Below are positions 1 through 10,240 of a stretch of DNA of 30,264 nucleotides, piece after piece. This stretch comes from Rozella allomycis CSF55 (taxonomy: Eukaryota > Rozellomycota). The DNA lies in contig KE561104.1 of NCBI GenBank assembly GCA_000442015.1, positions 1-30,264 on the forward strand, in the 5' to 3' direction. Every line of letters starts with the position of its first letter. Within the stretch, counting starts at the first letter, position 1. The position numbers and the translations under genes were made by a program. The notes under the pieces were generated by a model. That model worked only from the letters and a program-made list of their open reading frames with translations. It was not told the origin of the DNA and did no database searches.

Positions 1-554
1 AGCTGATTTCTGGGATCCGCAGCGGTGACCAAATCTGTGGAACATTTCCATTCATCGTCGACGACAAACTTTATACGATGAGTCCCTGGCTTTAAAACAA
101 GAACAGTTGAAAAATCGTTTTCACTTTCGCTACGTTTCAACTCTACTTTTTCTGTCCATCGATTAAATGACCCCATAACAAACACTTTGTTGCCACCATG
201 TTTCCAAGTTATCACAGTTGGTATCAATTCTTGTGTTCCAGTTTCCGTTTCTTCTGTATCGAGATCCATCTTTTCTTCTTCAGGAATCGGAGGAATGTCT
301 TGCAAAATTGGAGGTACGCTTGTTGAATACACTTTATTTGCATCTTCCACAGTTAAAGAAGTCAATAAAGATCCAACAACAGGATATGAACTTCCATACA
401 CGTTATTTATGGAATTTGATTTTGTTAATGGGATTTCTACATGTGGCGACGTCGAGAGCTGGTCATTGGTATTATTATTCTCGATGGTAATGTCTATAGG
501 ATTATTCACCTCATGGATAGGGGAATCATTAACTCTAGATGCTTGATTTCCCAT
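1..554 (-). CDS. SNF1/AMPK complex beta subunit (5' part)
   Basis: This is the N-terminal 184 codons of a beta subunit of the SNF1/AMP-activated kinase, the scaffold that joins the catalytic alpha and regulatory gamma subunits. The protein begins MGNQAS, a good N-myristoylation signal (Gly2, Ser6) as in animal AMPK beta. About 110 low-complexity, acidic, Ser/Thr-rich residues follow. A CBM48 glycogen-binding domain then starts around residue 120, with the typical VITW...VFVMGSFNRW strand pattern and the HRIKFVVDDEWK strand. The window edge removes the rest of CBM48 and the C-terminal alpha/gamma-binding domain. The start at 554 is the first ATG and creates the myristoylation site. I see no intron in this part. 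The family call is secure; which beta isoform it is cannot be told. Confidence 0.88.
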   Translation of the reverse strand, partial: MGNQASRVNDSPIHEVNNPIDITIENNNTNDQLSTSPHVEIPLTKSNSINNVYGSSYPVVGSLLTSLTVEDANKVYSTSVPPILQDIPPIPEEEKMDLDTEETETGTQELIPTVITWKHGGNKVFVMGSFNRWTEKVELKRSESENDFSTVLVLKPGTHRIKFVVDDEWKCSTDLVTAADPRNQ

Positions 555-645
555 TTGTGAAATTTACAAAATGCTTTATTTAAGATTTAGTCAATTATCA
601 TCTAATTTAGATCGAGTACGCCTTGTATTATCGTAGCATTTAATT

Positions 646-1857
646 TCACTGACCAATAATTCTATAAAATAATGTCAGATTTCGAGTTTCCCTAACTAAT
701 AGATAGAAGTACAATTTTACAAAGAGATCGTTCGCGCAGTTCCATTCGATTAAGAATCCGTCGTCGCTGACAGATAGTAACTTTGGGAAAACTGAATGAA
801 ACGCAACAGCATTTACTTGCGAAATGTGTCCATTTATAGTGCTTTGAACCTCAAGTGTATTAAGTGAAACTGTTTTCACAAAATGGTGATCTGGAAAAGC
901 CAAAACTGGATATTTGCCTGTCGAACTTGCGGAAAGACAAAAATTCATCTTGAAATTTTGATTAATAATTTTTTGGCTCTATTAGAATATATTAATCATT
1001 TTACTTTCCATTTAAATTTACCTTGAGAATCCCAAAGCTTTATTTGCCCTTCGGATGATGCACTGGCCACAAAATTTCCACCGGGAATGACACACAATGC
1101 ATGGACCGGCCCTTGATGAGACTCGACAACATTTCCATCATGAAATGAATTTAAAGAATTGGATTTTCTTATGTCCCATAATCTGATTGATCCATCTTTG
1201 CTTGCAGAATATAACTCAAAGTCGTTAACGGTGGACCAAGCAACATCTAGAATAAATGATTTATGCCCTTTTAAATTAAAATAACAGCATGATAGTTTAC
1301 CCCGTAAACTGTGTACACTTGATCTATTACGAATATCGCATAAGCGAATATCATTGAATTTAGATCCTACGGCTATTATCGCTTGACTTGAATGAAACTT
1401 GTGCGAAAAAACTGGCGCTTGAATATCAAACTTTAAAATACTCTATTTTCGAACTAATGAAATCATACTTGCATTGTATTAGTATCCCATAATTTTACAG
1501 ACATATCCATGGAACAAGTTGAAAACATTCCCGTGTCCACAGGGTACCATTGACATTGGTTTATACATTTATTGTGCATTGATTGTCTTTAAAATAATTA
1601 GTTAATTTTATACTCCATGACCGGATGTTTGGTATCGATATCAAAAATTACACAACTACCATCTTTTCCTCCACACAAAGCACTATTTAAAAACAGTTTA
1701 TCATTTACAATCGTCCTTCTATTTCTTCTATTGATAAATGACTTATCCTTGGTGCTGTCGATGATCGTTCAAATAGGGTAGCTTGTGTGAGGTTCGCCAT
1801 TATCGCATCTTCATATTTACGGCGTAATTTACGATCATTTGAGATTAGCTTAAACAT
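646..1857 (-). CDS. ERCC8: CSA/ERCC8 WD40-repeat protein (Rad28-like)
   Basis: This WD40 propeller of about 355 residues resembles Cockayne syndrome A protein, the substrate receptor of a CUL4-DDB1 ubiquitin ligase in transcription-coupled repair. After splicing, IEEIEGRFALCGGKDGS matches the first CSA blade, and QWYPVDTGMFSTCSMD followed by VKLWDTNTMQ matches the second. HKSFILDVAW and IRLWDIRKSN fall in the middle blades, and FLIEW lies near the end. I place introns at 1683-1708 (26 nt), 1594-1620 (27), two more of 26 nt, and 1268-1300 (33 nt, stop-free). The start is the ATG at 1857; the frame is open further upstream only from a TTG. The C-terminus is uncertain: either TGA at 646 without splicing, or TAG near 662 if a 29-nt intron is removed. 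The gene is divergent from the phosphoesterase gene, 73 bp away. Confidence 0.82.
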
Positions 1858-1930
1858 CGAATTTGATATGAAGTAGCTATTTGTAATCAAGAAAAAGTCG
1901 CAACTTGCGAATTTTTACAAATATGCGAAC

Positions 1931-2867
1931 ATGGAAAGTAACTTTCAACCTTTTCTTAAATATTTGTTCCTAGTTGTATCTGACATACATTATCATGTTA
2001 ATAACTTGAGCCGCTTAAAGGAAGAGATTGAAGAATCGAATAGGTACCTTATTGTAAGGACCAGGAAATAGTGATATTAGTGCTATAATTTGTCTCGGTG
2101 ACATGATTAACATACCAAATAACCCTGGGGAGACTTATAACAATGAGCAATACATAGCATTCCACCAGGAGACACTTGATGTTATCCACTCCTTGAAATC
2201 CATCAACAGCAGACTCTATTTTATACCTGGTACGGTAAATTACTTGTGTAGACGTGTCAGGCAATCATGATTCCAGATTCCTATTCAAAGATTTAGAAGA
2301 AACTACTTTAGATACGGGGGCTACCAATATACATCGAGAAACGCATCTCCTATTACCGGGTCTAAAACTATTTGGACTTGGTGGTTCGGTTGATGCTTTT
2401 GATGACAAATCATCTAGAAATATCATTTGGCATGGTATTAATGGAAAATACGTTACAAAGGTTTTCCGTATTCTGAAAGTGGTTTGGGTACAGCGCTTTC
2501 TGACATTGATATTCCTAAACAAGAACAATTGATTTTGGTTTCCCATTGTGGCCCATCAAAATCTGGTACCAATAATACTATATAAGAAATAGGAACGACA
2601 TTGATTCAAAAAGACCCGACTAATCCTGAGGAGCCAGTAATACACTCTGGAAGCTCTGCAATATCTGAGTATTTGCTCAGTAACGACTCTGATATATTAG
2701 TTAACTTTCATGGGCATTCACATCATAGCTGGGGCTGTTACACTTTAAAAAATAGACTCATTGTTAATCCAGGTGCCTTAAAGGATGGACGATATTTGAT
2801 AATAACAATCGCATCGCAAGATGGCAAATATCATGTTAAAAACTTGCAGTTTAGCAAAATGGCATAA
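1931..2867 (+). CDS. Calcineurin-like metallophosphoesterase
   Basis: This is a protein of about 274 residues from the binuclear metal phosphoesterase superfamily. All metal-ligand motifs are present in order: SDIHYH (D-x-H) near residue 18, CLGDM (GD), PGNHDS (GNHD), VSHCGP, and NFHGHSHHS near the C-terminus. Four short introns must be removed. One of 28 nt follows EESN; one of 31 nt lies inside the codon preceding NHD, so GNHD is made only by splicing. One of 26 nt joins IIWHG to FPYSESG, and one of 27 nt joins KSG to TTLIQKD. The start is the ATG at 1931. The substrate cannot be told from the sequence. The stop lies only 12 bp from the stop of the convergent small gene. Confidence 0.82.
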
Positions 2868-2879
2868 CTAAATAAATGT

Positions 2880-3169
2880 TTATTCATTCAATTCAAGAAC
2901 GTATTTGTTCATGTTTTCGATTTTTGATGACAATCTCTCTTTAACTTTCAAATAGTCATTATTGTACGTTTCTTTAAGGCTTTGAATATCCAACACTATA
3001 GAATCCCAGTCCTTTTGAGATTCCGAAAGAAATTGCTGAATTTCTTTAGTCAATTCAGTTGTAGCTGAGGAGAATTCTAAGAATTAACGGAAAGTAATTT
3101 ACTCAGTATCGCATCATTCATTTTTTGGTAGCTCTCGTTTTCAATTTTCGTCGAAAGAGGAGAATTCAT
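2880..3169 (-). CDS. Small coiled-coil protein, unknown
   Basis: A protein of about 87 residues results when one 26-nt GT-AG intron is removed (GTAAAT...TCTTAG, near 3073-3098). It starts MNSPLSTKIENESY and ends NKYVLELNE. It is highly charged and helical, with a heptad-like spacing of hydrophobic residues through the second half. Its size and character resemble small subunits of vesicle or spindle complexes such as BLOC-1 or DASH, but I recognise no family motif and assign no function. Support comes from a clean ATG, a standard miniature intron that restores one frame, and a tight fit between neighbours. The CABLES-like gene upstream is on the same strand, with its stop 61 bp away. Confidence 0.55.
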
Positions 3170-3230
3170 GTGACAGCCACAGCAAGGGTTAGTCATCAAG
3201 TAACTATACACTAAACAAAACACTATTTAT

Positions 3231-4794
3231 TTAATCAATTTCATCTTGAATTTCATGGCACCACATGTGATACATTTTCTCTCCCAAATATTCTTGCATG
3301 TTGGAAAACTCTGCGTAATTGAATATTCTTTCAAAATGAGAAATATATTCCTCTGGCGGTATTTGAAGATTGAATTCTAGGGCGGTAAAAATCAAAAATT
3401 CATTTTCTTTTATTTCCTTTATGGAAATGTCAAAGGATTTTGATAAAATCTAAACAAGGAAATTTAAATTGCATTACTTCCAGAACCCTGGCATAATTAG
3501 TTTCTTTAGGGTCATTCACCTTTACAGACAAAAGAAAACAACATGCTGCAGCAAGCCTTCGATTTGATTTCTTTACGTAGTGCTTTAAAATAAGCTTCTC
3601 GAAAAATGCGAAAGATTTGGCAACACTCGAGAATTCAATGTTCTACATTTTTTACGAGAGTCAAAGCTTACCCCTTCAATCGCCACGTTAATCAAAATTT
3701 CTTTCACCTTGCGAATTTGGCTTAAAGTCAAATTGGGGTCCAAATCGGGGTGTTTTTGTTTGAATTTTACGTTGCACTCTCTCTTAAGTTCAGAAGGTCT
3801 TGAATATGGTATTAGTGAACCCTTTTATACTAAAAACGATACAATACCATGTAGGAAGGTAGATTAATCACAGTACGATGAAATCCCGATCTTAATTCAA
3901 TATCATCCAGAAATAGCGGATCATAGTGGATATCCTTGTCATCAATTGAGTTATCTAGCAAATGACCATATGAGCTGGCCTTTCTTCTTTTCAAATTATC
4001 CATTTGAATAGTCAATCTACGTGTAGTTTCTGTTAATTTATTGGAATATTGTGGCTGATGCAACTTTCCCTGTTTGCGCGCTCTTTTCCTAAACTTTTCT
4101 TTTGCTGCATTATAGACGATTAATGAACTAAATGCAAAAGNTTTTCCTTGTTTTCGCGCTCTTTTGCGAAACTTTTCTTTTGCTGCATTATAGACGATTA
4201 ATGAACTAAATGCAAAAGGAATACCCTGTTTTAACTATTGAACAATTTTATACCTCCTTAGTTGCAAAACAAATTGCTTTGGAAGAATGCTGAGTGAGTT
4301 GTGGGACTTGTCCATTATGGCTTGTGAGAAATGTCAGCTTTCGCCGCTATTTAAATAAAAACTTAAACATACTGCTAAAATCATATTAAATACTCCTAGA
4401 TACCTGCTAATTTGTTTTCTTCTTCTAAAGACACTGTCGATCTTCGATCACTAGCACTACTAGTAGAAATAAATTTTGAACTATCTATGGAATATTTTCT
4501 TTGTATTGTAATGTTGTCTTGAGGGTTATCAGGTCGATTGTCCGTTTCAAGAGAAGAAAGAAATTCGACTGCTTCTTTTTTCATCTCATAAGAGGTTGGA
4601 ATATTTTTATTCTCAACTTCTAGTTTTGAAACTGTTCTTTGACGATTTAAAATAGGTGTTTGTGGTACTAATTGAATATCCACGCTGATACTAATATTGT
4701 TAAGAAATTCATATGCATCTTTATATCTTTGCTTCCGTATCCCTTCAATACTATCATCCGGAGGTTCATTATCATCACTTTCCGGAATCAACAT
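3231..4794 (-). CDS. CABLES-like cyclin-box protein
   Basis: The C-terminal half matches the CABLES family (CDK5 and ABL1 enzyme substrate; a cyclin-box-like fold that links CDKs to their kinases). DPLFLDD precedes NLPSYMGSLIPYSRPSELKR. After that come TLSQIRKVKEIL, then SFAFFEKLILKHYVKKSNRRLAAAC and the ENEFLIFTALEFNLQIP helix. The N-terminal part is Ser/Thr-rich and disordered, and carries YKDAYEFLNNISI, similar to the short conserved N-terminal CABLES element. Introns of 28, 26, 29 and 28 nt are clear. The join near 4347-4403 appears to need a 2-nt microexon. The N at 4141 duplicates about 70 bp inside the gene, so the true protein is about 440 residues. CABLES is familiar from animals, which makes it a notable gene here. 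Confidence 0.75.
4072..4217. repeat. Direct repeat around single N at 4141
   Basis: About 70 bp just left of the N recur just right of it with a few substitutions. Both copies encode the same stretch of the CABLES-like protein. This looks like two overlapping contig ends or alleles placed end to end with a one-base gap. Confidence 0.8.
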
Positions 4795-4849
4795 CCAGTT
4801 GTCGACCAGGGTACTTTCAGGTTTTAGCGTGAAAGCATAATTATTGAAA

Positions 4850-5053
4850 GTATATTAGAGTAGACAAGAAGGTTATATTATAGGAAGTCGGTAGCACGGT
4901 CAGTTAATTGATATCAAGGAAAACAGAAGCCACTTAAATTTTTATNAGTATATTGGATTAAACAAAAAGGTTAATTTGCATATTACGTAAGTCGGTACGG
5001 GTAGTACGGTCAGTTAATTGATATCAAGGAAAACAGAAGCCACTTAAATTTTT

Positions 5054-5055
<2 letters not shown>
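4850..5055. repeat. Direct repeat around single N at 4946
   Basis: The sequence from about 4850 to 4945 recurs, with substitutions and a small indel, from 4947 to about 5055. It lies in the divergent intergenic region upstream of TRM61, and only the right copy joins the TRM61 start codon. The true intergenic distance is therefore probably about 160 bp rather than 259 bp. Confidence 0.75.
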
Positions 5056-6045
<990 letters not shown>

Positions 6046-6056
6046 AATAAAAATGG

Positions 6057-7521
6057 TTAGAATTGATTAAAATATTTATTTAATGTGCCAGCGAAATAAA
6101 AACAATCGGCAAAGGTATTATAGAAAGCGGAAGGTGCAACCCTTATCACGTTTGGCTTTCTTACATCGCAAGTTATGTTTTCAGATTTTAAAAAATCGTG
6201 GAGTTTGTCAATATCTGTCGTTTCAACAAGAAGCGAAAGTTGTGAACCGCGCTCTGAATCTTTAACAGGGGTGATTATCTTTAATGGTAATTTGTACTCT
6301 TCTATCAATAATCTTAAGAAAGATGACATTAATAAATGTTTGGTACAAATTTCTGACATTGTAGTCTTTTTGAACACTTGCATGCTGGCGTAAAGACATC
6401 CTATTGACAGAACGCAAGGATTTGACAGTTGATAACCCCCTGCTCCTATAGTGGGCCTTAATTCATTATCCATGTTGAATCTGTGATTTTTGTCATGACC
6501 CCACCAACCACTAAGTCTCTTTAAAGGGCGATGGTCATGTTTTTGATGAACAAAGATTCCGGAAATCCCACCTGGACCGCTGTTCAAGTATTTATAACTA
6601 CACCAAGCAGCAAAGTCAACATTCCATTCATGTAGGAAGAGTGATACATTGCCAACACAGTGTGCTAAATCAAAACCGGCAATGCAACCCAAAATCATTG
6701 AAAAGAAAGTTAATATTACCTTTTTATGCGCTGCATCGGTGATTTCTTTTATGTCAAACAATTGACCGGTGTAATAATTGATACCACTAAATAATATCAG
6801 AGATATCTGATCTCCATGTTTTTCGATACAATCAATGATATCTTCATGTCTTAAAACATATTCATTTGCCCGGGGTTTCAATTGTATAATACATTCTGAT
6901 GGATTCAAATCATGGAATCGTATTTGAGATTCTATAGCACACTATTTAATTGTAACATATGTATTTACATAGTCAGAAGGAAACGATGGTGATTCAATCA
7001 GTATTTTATATCTTTCTTTCGTTGGATTATAAAACGAAACCATCAATAAATGGAGGTTGCATGTTAATGAATTCATCACTGCTATCTCGCTAATGCTACA
7101 ACCTATAATTTAAAAAATACGCTAATACCAAGAATGTAAGATAACTGCTCAAGACAAATGTCGCTCATTGATACCCATGGCCTTCCAAAATCATGGCTCA
7201 AATGTCCTTTTACTCCCCAAAATTTTTGAACTGTAAATTTTACCTCATTTTCCAAACATAAAGCTCTTCGAGTATAATCCTTTCCAAATTCTTGGGTTGT
7301 AGCCCCAATGAATTACCGCTCAAGTACACACCTATCAAGTTCCATAATTTTTTTGTACCTTGCTTACCATTATCATTACAAGGTATATAAAATTCTTCTT
7401 TAAGATGTTTCATTGGATCCATCTTATCCAGAAAATTGGCGAAATCTGAGGACGTCAAAGCAATTCTGAACCTGACAGCATATTCATGAAGTACATCGGC
7501 AGCAACAAACTCTTTGGTCAT
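6057..7521 (-). CDS. Kynureninase
   Basis: This PLP enzyme cleaves kynurenine or 3-hydroxykynurenine to (hydroxy)anthranilate and alanine, in tryptophan catabolism and de novo NAD synthesis. Recognisable blocks are [13 protein letters not shown] and [12 protein letters not shown], then [31 protein letters not shown] and [27 protein letters not shown] carries the PLP-binding lysine in [14 protein letters not shown] and [11 protein letters not shown] follow. Introns are 7332-7367 (36 nt), one of 26 nt and one of 27 nt. There are two oddities. Between WKM and GVKGHLS no GT-AG pair closes the frame (about 7228-7243). At 6690-6719 a 30-nt insert looks like an intron but ends in TG. Otherwise the length is normal at about 450 residues. 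It starts at the ATG at 7521, 84 bp from the divergent TAF11 gene. Confidence 0.92.
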
Positions 7522-7605
7522 TAAATTAAACTTTCTGCATTCATTTAATCAGATTGTATATCTCAAGGGCAAAGCTTACTTTTTACAGGTATAAGAAATT
7601 TCGGA

Positions 7606-8169
7606 ATGCAGAATTCTGGACCTTTTGCAGCTCCCATAAGCAGATTCCCCACACCTTCACAGTTGCCCAACATCCCTCCTGTAAAACAACCGGAAGAAAA
7701 TGAACTGGAAGAGTCAGATGAAGATTTGAATATGAACTCTACTCCAGATTCAATAAAGAACAAACAGATAGAATTAAAAGAAAAAATGAAGTAAAGTTTG
7801 TCTTTTTTCTTTGAAAGGTATTTGTTGGCGAATATGGATGACGATCAAATGAAAAGATATGAAGTTTATAGAAGATCTGGATTTCCGAAAGCTGCCATAA
7901 GGAAATTCGCCCAGGGGACTTTAAATCAATCTGCTAATGAGAATACAATAGTTGTTTTGAGAGGTATAGCAAAAGTTTTTGTAGGAGAAGTTATTGAAGA
8001 AGGTAAACATTCGTAATTGAATGAATAAATAGCGAAAAATGTACAAAGTGAAGAATTAGAAACGGGCGCGTTGACACCCAGCCAAATAAGAGAAGCGTAC
8101 AGAAGATTGAAAAAGAAGGGTGTAATTAACTATCATAACTCAACCGCAAGCAAAAGAATATTTTTATAA
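7606..8169 (+). CDS. TAF11: TFIID subunit TAF11
   Basis: This protein of about 168 residues ends in the TAFII28 histone fold. TAF11 pairs with TAF13 in TFIID and contacts TBP-TFIIA at RNA polymerase II promoters. An acidic N-terminal tail (LEESDEDLNMNSTP) precedes the fold, where RYEVYRRSGFPKAAIRKFAQ, then VVLRGIAKVFVGEVIEEA, then LTPSQIREAYRRLKKKGVI are the diagnostic helices. Two introns are removed. The first is 27 nt, after LKEKM; the second is 30 nt, within the codon after EVIEE. The start is the ATG at 7606. The stop is only 7 bp from the stop of the convergent MLH3-like gene. Confidence 0.92.
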
Positions 8170-8176
8170 TAAATTT

Positions 8177-10094
8177 TTATTCATAAAAGCATAGTGGAAC
8201 TACAGAGGGACGACCATGGGAGCAATGAAAAGGATCGTCGCACATTGTTAAGCATTTAAGCAGTTTTGATGCTTGTGATTCAGATATTTTAGTTCCAAAT
8301 TTTATAGCCCCTATTGATTTTCTTATACTTTTTATACCTTTGCAGGACCACTCTTGAGCTATTTGAAAGAGAATTTTCGGAATTGGGGAAAACCCACTTT
8401 CCTCAATTTCATTCAACAAAGACGATAAAAAGTCGTAACATGAACACTGGAAATCGAATTTGGTCCTCAAGCAGAAAATTCGTGGCAGAGTAAGTATTTT
8501 AATAGTATCCATCCCAATGANCATCAAATTTGGTCCTCAGGCAGAAAATTCGTGGCAGAGTAAGTATTTTAATAGTATCCATCCCAATGAATTGTAATTG
8601 AACTCCCCATTTTAAAAATAAATGTTGGAACTCCTTTAGTTTATAGAATGATGATATCGAGAATTGCAATAACATTTCCTCTCGCATAATCTGAATGGGG
8701 ATCCCCTGCTCGGGTGAATAGAAACGTGAGGCTTCCTTTAGAATTATTAAATCGGGCGAAAAAGGTAAATACTGATCCAAAGTGTTTTCTTTCAGATTGT
8801 GGGACTGAAAGAAAGCTTTCTTAATAACTTCTAGTCTGACTCTTTCATGGGATGCGTGCTGATCAAACGCACATAAAAGATCCGATTTGTGTAACTTTAC
8901 TAAAATTATTTCGTTTTTAACAATGCCTATGATTTTCATATCCGCAAGCATTTGTTTTGAGAAGGCGATTGGCATGTTGCACCCCTGCAATCTTTTCTGT
9001 TTTAAAAGAAAATTGTCCTTTATCCCAATCCCTGTCCATTCCTAGTTACAAGTTTTAAAAAATTAATACGTTTTTAATTTTTTCCAGCCATGTGATATCT
9101 GATTTTGCCTTTTTACTAGTTGAATGACCAATGCATTTGTCATGAGTAGTGTCTACAAACCTTACAAGCTTTTTAATTTCAGATTCGGAGCCTAATGACT
9201 TAAATTTACAATCAATATCCTCATCTTTCTTTGGGGAAAATTCTCCCTCGATGATGGTTACAATCTTTTCTAAATCATTGTATTTTCCTAAGAGGCTCAA
9301 CTCATCCTTTAACTTGTTCGCAACGAAATTGATTTTAATTCCTGGGCCATCATAATCAATCCTTATTAAATAGAAAAAATTGCTCTAGAATTGGTAACCT
9401 CATAACGTACATTTGAATTGGCGGCATTCGGTAATATTTCTAGTTTCTTTACAAGTTGGCTGAAAAAATTTCGGTAATCTTCAATTATCCTTCCATTGAA
9501 AACTTTTTTTATAGTTTGAACAAATATTACCGATAATTTTCATATCATCATTAGTTCGCGGTTTACTGGTACAACCCCAATGAATACTGCCTTGAAACAA
9601 ATAATGTTTAAAATTTTTAGACTCGATTTCGGGATTTTCAAAGAACCAATTTAACCTCTCTACTGTGTCGAAACGCTGTTTTAAGAAATTGTTACAGTTA
9701 CCGGAAGAATTTCAAACATGGTATCGCCCGCCAAATATTTTATTCTTAAATACGGATTAGCAAGGGCTGTGTATTCCAAAAATCTAATATCTGACAGTGA
9801 TTCTTTGTAAGACCTTTTCTTAATGAATAAAATCGTCGCCCTTTGATTGTCTGTTTCCTTCAAGTTAATGTAATGTAGCAGTTTTATGTTATCATCTAAA
9901 CTAGAATGAATAATGTGCCCATCTCGCAATTGGACAGTTAATATTTCGTCAGCACTGACTGTTTGGGAACCGATTGGAGAAAGTACATCAAAATAAAGAA
10001 TCAAATAATACAACTCATCTAAATGCTCAACTCTTATTTCACTTGCATTCAAGTCAAGGAAGGTGCAAATAATTCCCTTCAGTATTTGAAACAT
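8177..10094 (-). CDS. MutL homolog, MLH3-like, divergent ATPase domain
   Basis: This is a mismatch-repair or meiotic-crossover MutL protein of about 580 residues once the repeat at 8521 is collapsed. The C-terminal domain is clear: DQHASHERVRLE matches the DQHA(X)2E(X)4E endonuclease motif, GAIKFGTKIS follows, and FHCSHGRPSVVPL matches the MLH3-type C-terminal zinc motif. The transducer region shows IIVFNGRIIEDYRN. The N-terminal GHKL region can be recognised by the order of its blocks (ILKGIICTFLDLNASEIRV and later TALANPYLRIKYL). However, the catalytic Glu and metal-binding Asn positions of the family's KELVENSLDA block read Gly and Thr here, and the DDGxG loop is altered. Introns are 9676-9701 (26 nt) and three more of 28, 26 and 28 nt. 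The start at 10094 is the first ATG, but codons further upstream look homologous (see findings). MLH3 is preferred over PMS1 from the zinc motif. Confidence 0.72.
8455..8590. repeat. Direct repeat around single N at 8521
   Basis: About 65 bp of MLH3-like coding sequence left of the N recur right of it with one or two changes. The stretch ending in the peptide IFCLRTKFD is thereby read twice. Collapsing the copies restores one frame through the C-terminal domain, as expected for overlapping contig ends. Confidence 0.8.
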
Positions 10095-10240
10095 TTGAAA
10101 GTCTCAGACCCTTGCAATTTTGATTTTCAATGATCCAATTAGAGACAAGTCCTTATAACAACAGTCTCATCTAGGCACGAATAAAACTAATGATATAAAT
10201 TGACATATTTAGCACAAAATAGTAGTATCATTCAAGGGTT

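Noticed and set aside
187-546. Plus-strand open frames over the AMPK beta gene.
   Set aside because: The minus strand reads a myristoylation start and a CBM48 domain through this region without a stop.
9681-10094. Separate gene encoding a topoisomerase VI-B-like protein.
   Set aside because: The TALANPYLRIKY block suggested it, but splicing 9676-9701 and later introns joins it in frame to the MutL transducer motif and the MLH3-type endonuclease domain, so it is one gene.
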